A stretch of 64,000 nucleotides of DNA, taken from the NCBI GenBank assembly GCA_025201765.1, contig MU623483.1, positions 22,675 to 86,674 of the forward strand. Reading direction: 5' to 3'. The notes under the pieces were generated by a model. The model had not been told where the DNA came from. It saw only the letters and a program-made list of their open reading frames with translations, and ran no database searches. Positions 12,154-21,500 of this stretch are shown here, piece after piece (positions within the stretch are counted from its first letter, which is position 1; every line of letters starts with the position of its first letter). The DNA is from Daldinia sp. FL1419 (lineage: Eukaryota; Ascomycota; Sordariomycetes; Xylariales; Hypoxylaceae). The position numbers were made by a program, and so were the translations under genes.

Positions 12154-13755
12154 TCATTCCCCAAAGCGACGAGCAGGTACAGCTTTGTTCGTACGAGAAG
12201 AACTCCGAACGGGAACTGCCTTTTTAATAACCTTTTCCGTATCTTTAGAAGCATCTTCAAGTGTCGGACGATTAATATCTGGGGGTGTGTTGGCTACATT
12301 AGTAGCCTCGGAAGCAGGAGATGCTTTTGGATTTTCATCGATGCTTTTAGCTGTGAAGCTCGTACGACGAGCCACCTTGGGGGTTGGCGATTCTGGTGAT
12401 GAAACAGTCGGTGATTTGTCTCGTCCGGGAGGCGATGATGATACTCTGTAATGAATGAACCCAGTGCGTTTTGGGGTAGCCAGCCGTGGTGGAGGGGTCG
12501 GACGACGTGGTAGTCCGAATATTTCTTCTATGGGCGTAAGTGATTTTTCACTTTCGTACGTTAATTCTTGAGGCTCGGGGATTTGAAGAGGCTGAGGAAG
12601 CTGAGGAGGCTCACGAGGTCGACCGGAGCCAGCTGACATAGAAGCAGATGCCTTGCGCTTCCTCGTCTCTTCCCGACTTCGTACGAAAAGGCTATCTTCT
12701 TGGGATTCGGCCTTGATCATAGGGCTGAGACGCTCAGCCTTAATAGGTCTGGAATCCTCGAGTTTGATCGGCATGTTATCAAAATCATCTTCAACCTTCG
12801 TACGAATATCAGGGGAAGGGAGGTCTGCCTCGACCTTAGGAATCGTACGAATCTTCTGGTAAGCAACGAATATCTTCCGATGTTCTTTGCCATTTTGCGA
12901 CTTGGTTGGTAGGAGACTATTCCAAATCGTACGAACATCTTCCGCATTTTCCGCTTCGATATTCAAATTCGTAAAAGCTCGGTTCGTTAAAGTTTTATAG
13001 AAAGTAATAGGATATGCTTTATCCAAATCTTTCTTGCGTTGGAAATTTTGAGAAGCTAATCTTTCCCACCAATCATGGATACCGAAGATCCTCTCCCCTC
13101 GTACGGCAGTATCATAATTGTAAAGAGTTTCAAGGGAATTATGTACGAAGAGTGGCATCGGAAGTTCGTCATTCTCGTCAAGGGTGAACTTCACAATACA
13201 AATGCTTAAGTTAAAATGAAACCAAGCATTACTAGAAGATAAGTGCTTCTTCGACGATCTATCTCGTACGGTATTAGAAAATTCAGCGGCTTTTAAAAAG
13301 AAATTGGTAGCTAACCGCTGGGCTTCCCGCAGGGCTTCGGACGAGGCAGGAACTTGTGTCATAGGAGGGATACTGAACTCTGTTTTTGGTAAGAGAGGAC
13401 GAGGGTTCGGACGAGGCCGGCGGAGAACCGCTAGTTGGTCGGCTGGGGAAAGCATATTGCTATCTTCGTACGATCTGGGATTGATTCTTTTAACGAGCTT
13501 TGTTGGAGAATGATCGTCACTTTCGTCGTCACTGGGAATAATAATAGGTTCGTTCGAAGATATATTACTAGTACGACGGGATGTAACATTGTCCGAACGT
13601 ATATTCTTCGTACGATGCGATGTAGGTTCGTCCGAAGATGTATCCCCTACACGTTGGAGTGGTACGCCGCAAAACTGGCAAAAACCTAGACCAGCTGCTT
13701 TCATATTGGCGTGAGAGGCGCCGAATGCCTGAGGAAGAGAACAAATATCAGCCAT
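12154..13755 (-). CDS. Transposon-encoded 533-aa protein, low-complexity, SUMO-type motifs
   Basis: A single-exon ORF convergent with the transposase. It starts with a short Cys pair (CQFCG near residue 26), which could be half a zinc ribbon. A Ser/Thr/Pro-rich region follows. Then comes a conserved-looking globular part, roughly residues 140-290 (WFHFNLSICIVKFTLDEN, FGIHDWWERL, FYKTLTNRAFTNLNIEA). After it comes a stretch with repeated psi-K-x-E sites (IKLE, IKAE twice, KVE), the consensus for SUMO attachment. The C-terminal third is Pro/Ser/Lys-rich and disordered. I do not recognise a family. As the accessory protein of the element it is a candidate reader of the TCGTACGA sites or a host-interaction factor; that role is inference. 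At least ten motif copies lie within its own coding sequence, in different reading frames. Confidence 0.75.
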   Translation of the reverse strand: MADICSLPQAFGASHANMKAAGLGFCQFCGVPLQRVGDTSSDEPTSHRTKNIRSDNVTSRRTSNISSNEPIIIPSDDESDDHSPTKLVKRINPRSYEDSNMLSPADQLAVLRRPRPNPRPLLPKTEFSIPPMTQVPASSEALREAQRLATNFFLKAAEFSNTVRDRSSKKHLSSSNAWFHFNLSICIVKFTLDENDELPMPLFVHNSLETLYNYDTAVRGERIFGIHDWWERLASQNFQRKKDLDKAYPITFYKTLTNRAFTNLNIEAENAEDVRTIWNSLLPTKSQNGKEHRKIFVAYQKIRTIPKVEADLPSPDIRTKVEDDFDNMPIKLEDSRPIKAERLSPMIKAESQEDSLFVRSREETRKRKASASMSAGSGRPREPPQLPQPLQIPEPQELTYESEKSLTPIEEIFGLPRRPTPPPRLATPKRTGFIHYRVSSSPPGRDKSPTVSSPESPTPKVARRTSFTAKSIDENPKASPASEATNVANTPPDINRPTLEDASKDTEKVIKKAVPVRSSSRTNKAVPARRFGE

Positions 13756-14079
13756 TTTGGTAAATAATCTGAATATCGTACGAGATGAAGAATAAAGGGA
13801 AAAAGAGAAGGAATGGGGAGGAGGGAGGGAGAAGGGGGAAGATCATATATAGACTTCTCTCTGTTTCTTTCCCCTCCCCTTTTTTTTTTTTCGTACGATT
13901 GAAAGTGCGAAACGGACGGGTAGATACCTTACCCGACGGGAAACAAACGGCGACGATGTGATATGCGATAGCTTCTATTTTGAAAGGTAATACTTGATTA
14001 TTCGTACAGTAAGATCTTATATTAGAGTAATTATAGGGGGTTCTAAACCTTGTTTGTACGACTTAGGCATTATGTAAAT

Positions 14080-15027
14080 ATGTTATCATATGCAGGCCAG
14101 TACGCCGATATGATTGGCGATAACAAACGCATAGAAGAATTACACCAAAATTGTATGGTAAGAACCTACAATTATGTTAAGGAAATTTCAGCCGTACGAA
14201 GATTTCCCCTCATTTGAAAATTTTTTTGTAGGTAGATTTCGTCTTATTTTTCTTTCCTTTTTAACTACTATTTGAACAATATCAACAACATTAATCATAT
14301 CAATAATAACATCATGTCATCTCCGTACGAATGAGAAACCCATATTAGATTTGAATAATTGCTAATATATATTTAGGGATTACGAATTGTATCCTAACCA
14401 AGCCCTTATTCCCCTGCCGAACTGGGACCTTCAGGTACGATATATTTCTACCCGCCTTTCGTACGAATTTTAATATTATAATAGGAGGCTTCCCAAGATG
14501 GGTGGCGTAATTCGGACGAATTAATTGTCCGGCAAGGCGCAGGCCCTCTTATACTCCTTCCTATCGGAGGGCAAGAGATGGCTCCGTACTGTTTCAACAA
14601 AGTTCAGCGTGCTATCTTGGCTTTGCCCGGCTGGTCTGTGATTGTCGTACGAGGGTCTATCAGCCCTGGGCAGGTAATAACATCGAGACCAAGCTATGTT
14701 AACGCCCTTCTTATTGCAAGTCGTGGAGTTGCTGCTCCGAGGCCGTGCCGGGCTTGCCAAGAGCAATCCGTACGATATCCGGACAGTTATAGCAGACCGT
14801 TCCCGGTTTGTATTAAGTTACGAGGCTATTTCGGTGGTTGTTGTGCTGGTTGCAAGTTCCGGGACCATGCTATTAGATGTGATATACAGGATAGTGATTC
14901 GGACGACGATGATGATAAACCTTCTGGTTCACGCCGCCGCCGCAAGGCGCGCCGCCTTCCTGAAGTCCTGTTCCCAGCCCCTCTCCCCGAAGCAGGTACT
15001 CAAGAGAATCCAATTGAATTGGAATAG
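14080..15027 (+). CDS. Transposon-encoded Cys-rich protein, DUF3716-like
   Basis: The last exon (14485-15027) and the one before it (14377-14434) join in phase across a 50-bp intron that contains TCGTACGA. Possible 5' exons are 14080-14157 (ATG at 14080) and one starting near 14192, but their joining phase does not close, so the 5' end is unresolved. The C-terminal half has a Cys pattern PCRAC, then FPVC, GGCCAGC and IRC. It resembles the fungal DUF3716 zinc-binding-like module. Next come an acidic run (DSDSDDDDD) and a basic patch (RRRRKARR). The small size, Cys cluster and basic patch suggest a nucleic-acid-binding protein. The name DUF3716 rests on pattern memory only. Confidence 0.6.
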
Positions 15028-15473
15028 GTTCTTGGTTTATTTCGTACGATTATATAAGTACATGATGCTAACGAAGTTGGATATTAAGCAAATCAAATAA
15101 AGATATTATAGTTGAAAGTTTGTTGTGGTTTAGGATAGTTACTATATAGTTTTTCTTTATATATCAAATAAATAACCTAAGTAACCTCTTCGTACGAAGG
15201 TGAAGTGAAGTTAGGATATAGTAATTGGATATATATATACCAATTGAATTGCAATTGTTGTAATATATGGTTTCGAATTATATAATATCTTTTGCAATTA
15301 CATCGTACGAATTCCTTTTATTCATATATTATTTCATTTCATTAATAAATATGTTTCAATGAATTATTATTAATAGATATTAATTTAAGCCGTACGAATG
15401 CTAAGTACCTACTATTATTTTTCAAGTATTCTATCGATAAAATAGGTGCGGCACTTGCCTAAATTTAGTTTAG

Positions 15474-15574
15474 TTCGCACAAAAAATTGATTTTGGCAAA
15501 GTCGTACATATAGGCCTCCATAACAGGTACAAACGCACAGGCCAAGCGTTTGCAGCGCAGCTCTTTATACTCGG
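15474..15574 (-). repeat. Right terminal inverted repeat
   Basis: Reverse complement of the left repeat. The 16-bp core lies at 15486-15501 and a TCGTACAT variant of the internal motif sits just beside it at 15502. Confidence 0.75.
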
Positions 15575-16318
15575 TAATTAATGAAAATAATATACGAATT
15601 CCTTCTAATAGATCTCCTTCATCTTTTATATAGTCTAAACCACATCAATTGCTCCTCAACCAACTTCATACTTTGTGTTCTTATGCTCTGGTGGCGAAGC
15701 ATAGATTATTCTAGGATTGAGTTATTATTGAAGCAACCCTAGTAGTAAGATAGAGGTATCTTTGAAGGTAGTTGTCGTCTTCGTCCATACCGAGGATAGT
15801 CTTGCTAGAATCGTCGGTTCAAATCAATACACTGACTCATATCTCTTCAAATGGCTTCACAATAGCAAATGATTCAATTGGAATGTCTACCAAATCGTAT
15901 AACTAACTACCTGGAACATGATGGTTGGTTACCAGCTGGAGGGATAGCTGAACGAGCCTTACTGCTAGTGATTTGCAGGCACAGCTAAACTCCACCGCGG
16001 TCAGCGGTGATGTGGGTACGAAGACAGGGTCTACGATAGTTAATTCGAAAGAACATTGCATTTGATACACGCTATCGCCTACCCGATCTCAAAAGACCCT
16101 TCCTTCGAAGCTTATAGTTGGTGTTTTAGTTTATTATACTCGTTACTACGTTCATATAATACGCTAGACCTGCCCACGCAATGGAATAGAAACTCATAAT
16201 AACTCTCCTTAACTAATTAGGTAGTTACCTAATTCATCATCTCAATCATCTTCAAGTTGTTTCGTCACGTTTCTGGCAAATCCGAATTATTTGGGGCATT
16301 TATATCGGAAACTAAAAC
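15575..16318. other. Promoter region of the FAD oxidoreductase, next to the transposon end
   Basis: AT-rich, no ORF supported. The transposon ends about 745 bp before the ATG of the oxidoreductase, so the insertion could affect its expression. Confidence 0.5.
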
Positions 16319-18167
16319 ATGACAACGAGCTTCCGCAGTGCGGTATTAGCTGCGCTTTTAGTTATACCCACGGTTCAGTCTATCGTGCCAACCCCAATAG
16401 AGGCTATTAACACATCAACCGATATACTGCACGCTCGACAAACATGTGCGGGCGATGTACGTTGCACGTGCAAAGTCCTTCTGGACGCTTTAACAGACGT
16501 AAACGGAACACTGTTTCCCTCGGACGGAATAGCATATACAGATGTCGAAGATGTGAATTAGTAGGTTGTTCACTAATATATTGAGACCTCGTCTGGAATT
16601 AACTTTTCGTACTATTAGTTCTGCAGCATGTAGGCTACCCGCTGCGTGTATTGTCAGCCCGAAAAACGCGCAGGAGGTCTCTACAGTAATAAAGATACTC
16701 TCTAAAACTGGGACCAGGTTTTCTGTTAGAAGCGGCGGTCACAACTATATCCCGGGTTTCGCGAGTGTTGGTGAAGAAGGGGTCCTCATTTCGCTTTCTA
16801 ACCTCAACTCAACTGAGTTATCTGAAGATAAGAAGACCGCCAGAATCGGACCCGGGAACAGATGGCAGGTAGTTTATGAGACTCTTGTCCCCGAAGGTTT
16901 GGCCGTAGTGGGTGGACGCGTCGGTCCCGTCGGTGTTGGCGGGCTCATGCTCGGTGGTAGGTTAATAGTACCTATAAGTAAGATGTTCTTGGATGACGGG
17001 GGTTAACACAAGCAAGGCGGATTAAGCTACTTCGCAACCCAACGTGGCCTTGCGCTCGATAACGTCAAATCGTACGAAGTGGTCCTCGCGGATGGATCCA
17101 TTGTCACCGCATCCGCTGATAACGAACATTCGGACCTGTATAAGGGGCTACGAGGTGGCGCCTCGAACTTTGGTATAGTGACGAGCTATGAGCTATACAC
17201 GTATCCTATTGGAGGCTTTTATATCGACGCCCGAGCATATAGTCCGGATCAGACTCCTGATTTTTTACGTGCCGTTGCCGAATATCAGAAGGAGGGCCAA
17301 TTAGACCCATTATCTAGCATAAGTGGTACGTAAACATAACTCGAGACACAGACCTAGTTCGGTGGTTGAAGCTAACATAGCAATAGTATGTTACGGTGTT
17401 CTTTTTAGTCGAGCAACTCTGCAATTTGAACGACATTTTAATATTGAATAGGTCCAATTGCTAGAAACTGGTCCGACCATTCTTCTACTCTACAACAAAC
17501 CGGTACAACAAGCCGAAGCATTCGAAGCATTCTATTCTCTAGGATCATATCAACCAATCATACCAGCCTTCAACGGCTCGCTTTTGGATATCATGGCCCT
17601 AACGGGATCGCGGTTTTCGACCGGCGAAATACGCACTTATGGAGAGACGTTTAGCCATAAGGCAGATGCTGATCTCATGGTCGAATTATATGATATATTC
17701 ACCGAGGAAACTAAATCACTCCCTACAGGCGCTTCGGCCATCTGGGTACCAAACCCGATTGCAGCTAGCGTAGCTACGATTGGAAAACAGCATGGTGGGA
17801 ATCTGTTGGGTCTCGAAGAGGTCCCACAGCAATGTAAGTTGGCCATCCTCATTTTCAATCGTCCTTAGAAAATACTGACAACATCCTCATAGGGTACGAG
17901 TGGTACATTACATGGACAGATCCTGCCCAAGATAGAACCGTCTGGGACATTTCCCAGCGAATAACTCAGCGTTGCACAGAGGTTTCCCAAGCAAAAGGTT
18001 TGCTATTACCGTATCTCTTTATGAATACAGCGGGCAAGACACAGAATGTCTTGAAGAGTTATGGGGCGGAAAACGTCGAGTTCATTAAGGCAACGGCGGC
18101 TAAATACGACCCTCAGCGAGTGTTTCAGACCTTACAGAATGATGGATTCCTCATTCGAAATCTGTGA
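16319..18167 (+). CDS. Secreted FAD-linked oxidoreductase (berberine-bridge-enzyme-like)
   Basis: Five exons, 16319-16560, 16619-16956, 17017-17325, 17465-17833 and 17893-18167, give 510 aa. An N-terminal signal peptide (SAVLAALLVIPTVQS) predicts secretion or vacuolar targeting. The PCMH-type FAD domain shows ACIVSPKNAQEVS, the RSGGHNY flavin-histidine motif, ISLSNLN, GVGGLMLGG and GGLSYFATQRGLALDNV. ADGSIVTA and LRGGASNFGIVTSYEL follow. The C-terminal BBE segment ends with YDPQRVFQTLQNDGF. Such enzymes oxidise alcohols, sugars or secondary-metabolite intermediates. No metabolite cluster is visible around it, so the substrate is unknown. Intron 3 (17326-17464) is the least certain because its acceptor was chosen to keep frame into ETGPTILLLYNKP. 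One exact TCGTACGA lies at 17070 in exon 3, the only copy I saw outside the transposon. Confidence 0.88.
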
Positions 18168-18822
18168 TGAGTAGTTACGGCGGTTTTTGGATTTGTTTAA
18201 TATGAAGTATGAGTGGTGATGGATATAAATAGGGATGGAAGATATAAGAAATAATAGCGTAATAGTTAATGAAGACCGGATTATAAACCTATAGTTGATA
18301 GCATCTGTGAAATCTTGGTGTCGCAACGAAACGCCAAAATAGGAAGTCAAAACTTGAAAAGCGCTGACTGGTTGTTGCTAGTTAAACGGAGCTTTGATTT
18401 ACTATATTATTGACTAGATAGGACTTATTTAAGACGACATCGTTGCCAAAAATATATGATTACGGTAGTTAGAATGAGGATATAGGTTATAGGTATTATT
18501 CGTAAACGAAGAGTTCCTAGTTATATTTTACTTGCACATCTTGATTAAGATGAGATCTATTAGAGAGATCCGGTCCTTGTCAGCTATCAACTCCGAAGTA
18601 ATACAAGTAGGTTTAGACCTAAGCCGCATTCTCTACTTACTTATTATCGAGCATAATCTGACTAGGTATGTTATCTAGCCCCTGAGCATCCGTTCCCGGG
18701 ACCAGTGAAAGATGCGTATGATGGTCTGACTTGGGTAAGCTCCTTATGCTTCCTATTTATCTTCCCACCTTTGTAATAGAATAGGTAGAAACATTGGAAT
18801 ATAGCGAAGAGGATATCCGGAC
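18168..18822. other. Intergenic
   Basis: AT-rich, no gene or structured element recognised. Confidence 0.4.
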
Positions 18823-19225
18823 ATGGCCCTCGCGGTAACGTACCTCTGTGTGATACAGAATAGAGACGCGGCACTCCGAATTACGAGTGTTTATAGCAGT
18901 GCGAGTTCAGGGGCAAATACGGAGACGGTTCCTGGAAAATGTCGATCCCTTTTCTTCAGTATGGAGCAAAATCCCAAGGCCCTTGTACTGGACATTGAGG
19001 CAGCCAAACGCATTAATGGTAAGTATATTAACATAAAGGGAAGGAAACCGGGGAATATGAGCTCTTTCGCTAAGCTGGATATCCCCTACAGAACTCTACA
19101 GACCCGATCCGAAAAGTCCTCTCGCATACCCGATAGCCATCCTGGGCCGCCCGGCATTGAAACAGATCGAGAAATATGAAGTAGATACACGGGAAGGGAT
19201 TACGCGGTTGCTAGATTTAGCTTAA
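18823..19225 (+). CDS. Small hypothetical protein, two exons
   Basis: Exon 1 (18823-19018) ends at AATG|GTAAGT. Exon 2 (19092-19225) begins after CCTACAG and continues in phase to TAA, giving 109 aa. The second exon looks strongly coding (YRPDPKSPLAYPIAIL, KYEVDTREGITRLLDLA). I do not recognise the family. It could be the C-terminal remnant of a larger gene whose 5' part has been lost. The join depends on frame and splice signals only. Confidence 0.45.
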
Positions 19226-19605
19226 TATAGTTTTACGAGCAGTGATTTTAAGGGAAGGCAAAAAGGTGTGCAAGTTCACTTAGTTATTCGTTCTTAACCC
19301 CTGATAAAACGGTTCCCTCTAACGTTTAATCGCATACTCAACCCGGTTTTCCTCTTACCCCCTTACCCCGCCAACCCCACCAAAACATATTCCCAGATCA
19401 GGACTGGAGGGAACAAACGCAGCTCATATAGGCACCTGTAATTCCAACATCTAGGTTAGGCAGCTAGATAAACATTTCTACTTAAGAAGTAGAAACGTCG
19501 TCTTCTTTGTCCGAATTGCCCTACCAGAGTCTACTCGTTGTGCTCGAGAAAAAGCAGAAACTCCTCTATAGTCTTAATACTTATACAACGCCTTCGCAAA
19601 CCGCA
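19226..19605. other. TBCA promoter region
   Basis: About 380 bp with a CT/CCCCT-rich patch near 19,350-19,390. No gene. Confidence 0.4.
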
Positions 19606-20092
19606 ATGCCTGCTCCGTCTCCCCTCGCCATCGCGACGCAGTCCGTCCAGCGGCTCGTCAAGGAGGAAAAGTACTACCGCAAGGAGCTTACGCAGCAGTC
19701 GGAACGCGTTAAGAAGCTCGAGACGGGCCTCAAGGCCGCGGGCGCAGACGCTGATGGAAATGCTGGTTTCGTCTTGAAGCAAGAGGTACGTCTAAGCTTG
19801 GTTACGGTTTGCTCCTTTATCCCTAGGGGGGGTTCAAATATCTAGCTGTTATAGCGTGACTTAAAACTTATAAGAAAAAAATGCTAACAATAAACCTCAC
19901 CCACAGCAAAAAGCCGTAGACGAAACCCGCGCCGTCTTCGCCCCCCTGAACAAACGCATCGAAGAAGCCGTCCAACGCCTCGAAGAGCAAATCGCCGCAG
20001 CCGAGAGCGAGAACGCGCCCGCCGAAGAAATAAGCAAGGCCAAGGAAGCGCTGGAACTAGGCAAGTCGGTGGAAGAACCTCCCGTCGCATAA
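19606..20092 (+). CDS. TBCA: Tubulin-binding cofactor A
   Basis: A small helical chaperone that captures beta-tubulin on the folding pathway in the cytosol (yeast Rbl2 family). Exons 19606-19785 and 19907-20092 give 121 aa, the usual size. Signatures include the N-terminal TQSVQRLVKEEKYYRKEL, which is the canonical cofactor A start, and a heptad-rich three-helix pattern through EEAVQRLEEQI. The single intron (121 bp) lies after KQE. Downstream it faces the THOC7 gene tail to tail across 364 bp. Confidence 0.92.
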
Positions 20093-20456
20093 AAGGAAGA
20101 AAATTGTATGAGGTAGACTACGAGACGAGCGTATAGGATTACAAAGACGAGGAACGAATTAATACAGTGATACCACGATTCCTATCAATAGAGAGCCGGA
20201 TGCTCGTTTTCGTATTATTATTGCCCTTGGGAGGTGGATCTACCTGAGTAGTACGGAATCGATAATCGATCATCTTCTCCCTCTATTAGTCTAATATCGT
20301 GTTGTGCCATTTTTGCTCGCTGGGTATACTATCCTCCGCCTCTGTACCGCGCATGCGTGTGATGGACTATCGTATATGAAAACTCCAAGATGAATCATAA
20401 CACTGTAAGCATCGGCTATAGTCGAATATTGTTTCTCTCCTAGTGCGTGACTCCGT
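20093..20456. other. Shared 3' region between TBCA and THOC7
   Basis: Convergent terminator region. Short frames only. Confidence 0.45.
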
Positions 20457-21500
20457 TCATGACGTATCCATACTGTCACCATTACCTGTACCAGGTGCAT
20501 CAACCGTAATCTGCGGCGTCGCAGACGCATCCTCCGCCATAGGTGTATCAGCCTGGTGGTTCTGCTGCGTCGACTCGCTCATCTCGACATCCTCGCCCTC
20601 CTCAGGCTCGTCTCTCGGATTCTGGCTTCCTCCCCGTTGACTCGGGGCTTGACTACCGGCTCGCGAGAACGTTCCGCTAACCTCCAATCGCGGCTTCAAT
20701 CCAGGAGGTCCATTGCCACCAGGACTATCCGGTCTGGGTGTTCTACCCCCAGCACCGCTTTCAGGATGAGGCGTGTTACTCCCGCTAACGACCCCCGCCT
20801 TACCCGGCGTCTCTCCATCCTCCGCATCCGAGTCCATGCCTTCTCTACGCTCGACCTCCTCCTTCTCGTCACGAATCAGCGCCCGCAATCTCTTACCCTC
20901 CTCCACCAATCTCTCAAACTGCCCCCTGCGATCCCGCCACGTAGCACCATACGTCTCGCTCTCGCGCTGCAAGTCCTCGCACTCCTCCGCCAGCTTGGCC
21001 AGATTAGCCGTCTGCTCCGCGCGCGAGCGTAGCATCCGATTGTTCGTGATCCGATCGGCCAACTCGTCGAATTTTCTGCGTTGGGCCAGCGTCGCCCGCG
21101 CCTCGTCGAGTTGAGCTTTCAATCTTGCGTTGCCTTCCCGCACCGACTCCATCGTCTCCAGGATGCGAATTCTATCCGCCGCGTAGCGCTCGCGCTCCTG
21201 CGCGTTCGCCGTTCCCAGAAGTTGTAGTCGTAATATCTGCGCGTCGAAGGCTTCAAAGTCCAGCACGATGTCTTCCTTCAGGGCGCTGATATCGACCGTC
21301 GCGGAGGAATTCGCTTCACCGTCGTTGTTGATTCCGTCGGGGGGAGGCGTGGGAATCTTCCCGGGACTTGTGAAGGCGCCGGGCGCGACGAGACGTTTGG
21401 TTAGGCGCTTGAATGGTTTCTCTTCCACGTTAAGAAGACGGGTCTTGTGAAGCTCGTTTTCTTCGCGCTCGTCTAGGAGGCCGAAATGATTGGTCGCCAT
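20457..21500 (-). CDS. THOC7: THO complex subunit 7
   Basis: A subunit of the THO/TREX complex that couples transcription to mRNA packaging and export. Uninterrupted ORF of 347 aa. The N-terminal half contains the THOC7/Mft1 region: LLNVEEKPFKRLTKRL, then a long coiled coil from about residue 70 to 220 (LKEDIVLDFEAFDAQILRLQ). The C-terminal 120 aa are acidic, Ser/Pro/Gly-rich and disordered, as in other filamentous fungi. The first ATG at 21500 gives the conserved N-terminus MATNHFGLLDEREENELHKTRLLN, written here as two parts: MATNHFGLLDE and REENELHKTRLLN. Confidence 0.85.
   Translation of the reverse strand: MATNHFGLLDEREENELHKTRLLNVEEKPFKRLTKRLVAPGAFTSPGKIPTPPPDGINNDGEANSSATVDISALKEDIVLDFEAFDAQILRLQLLGTANAQERERYAADRIRILETMESVREGNARLKAQLDEARATLAQRRKFDELADRITNNRMLRSRAEQTANLAKLAEECEDLQRESETYGATWRDRRGQFERLVEEGKRLRALIRDEKEEVERREGMDSDAEDGETPGKAGVVSGSNTPHPESGAGGRTPRPDSPGGNGPPGLKPRLEVSGTFSRAGSQAPSQRGGSQNPRDEPEEGEDVEMSESTQQNHQADTPMAEDASATPQITVDAPGTGNGDSMDTS

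Larger units (their letters stand above)
10042..15509. repeat. Dispersed TCGTACGA palindrome array
   Basis: Exact 8-mers start at 10042, 10406, 10561, 10952, 11108, 11502, 11866, 11965, 12189, 12360, 12679, 12798, 12843, 12927, 13466, 13608, 13776, 13891, 14459, 14645, 15042, 15190 and 15303 (23 sites). CGTACG with one changed outer base occurs at 10202, 10816, 10865, 10890, 11286, 11556, 11702, 12554, 13099, 13264, 14192, 14323, 14768 and 15390 (14 sites). Single internal variants such as TCGGACGA (12498, 13337, 13407, 14512, 14899), TCGTCCGA (13628) and TCGTTCGA (13550) add more. In the other 58 kb I saw one exact copy (17070) and a handful of CGTACG hexamers. Counts were made by eye. Confidence 0.95.
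9782..15574. mobile_element. DNA transposon with integrase-like DDE transposase and dense TCGTACGA palindromes
   Basis: The element is bounded by imperfect inverted repeats. The inner block CTTTGCCAAAATCAAT at 9850-9865 reappears inverted at 15486-15501. Similarity extends outward through GGAGGCC-ATATGT to a CCGAG/CTCGG end at 9782/15570. It contains three gene candidates: the transposase (+), a 533-aa protein (-) and a Cys-rich protein (+). All are open apart from introns, so it looks young and not RIP-mutated. The interior is AT-richer than the neighbouring core genes. TCGTACGA and near variants occur roughly every 50-270 bp from 10,042 to 15,509. I could not define a target-site duplication. 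The outer limits are therefore approximate, and a shorter element starting near the GGAGGCC block is possible. Confidence 0.85.

Noticed and set aside
10042..15509. TCGTACGA array as a CRISPR array or tandem repeat
   Set aside because: Spacing is irregular (25-274 bp), sequence between sites is unique and coding, and the host is a eukaryote.
9782..15574. Starship-type giant element
   Set aside because: No DUF3435 tyrosine-recombinase captain. The element has terminal inverted repeats and a DDE integrase-like transposase and is under 6 kb.
16319..18167. FAD oxidoreductase as a pseudogene because raw frames end in stops
   Set aside because: All stops fall in introns. Five exons join in phase to 510 aa with complete motifs.
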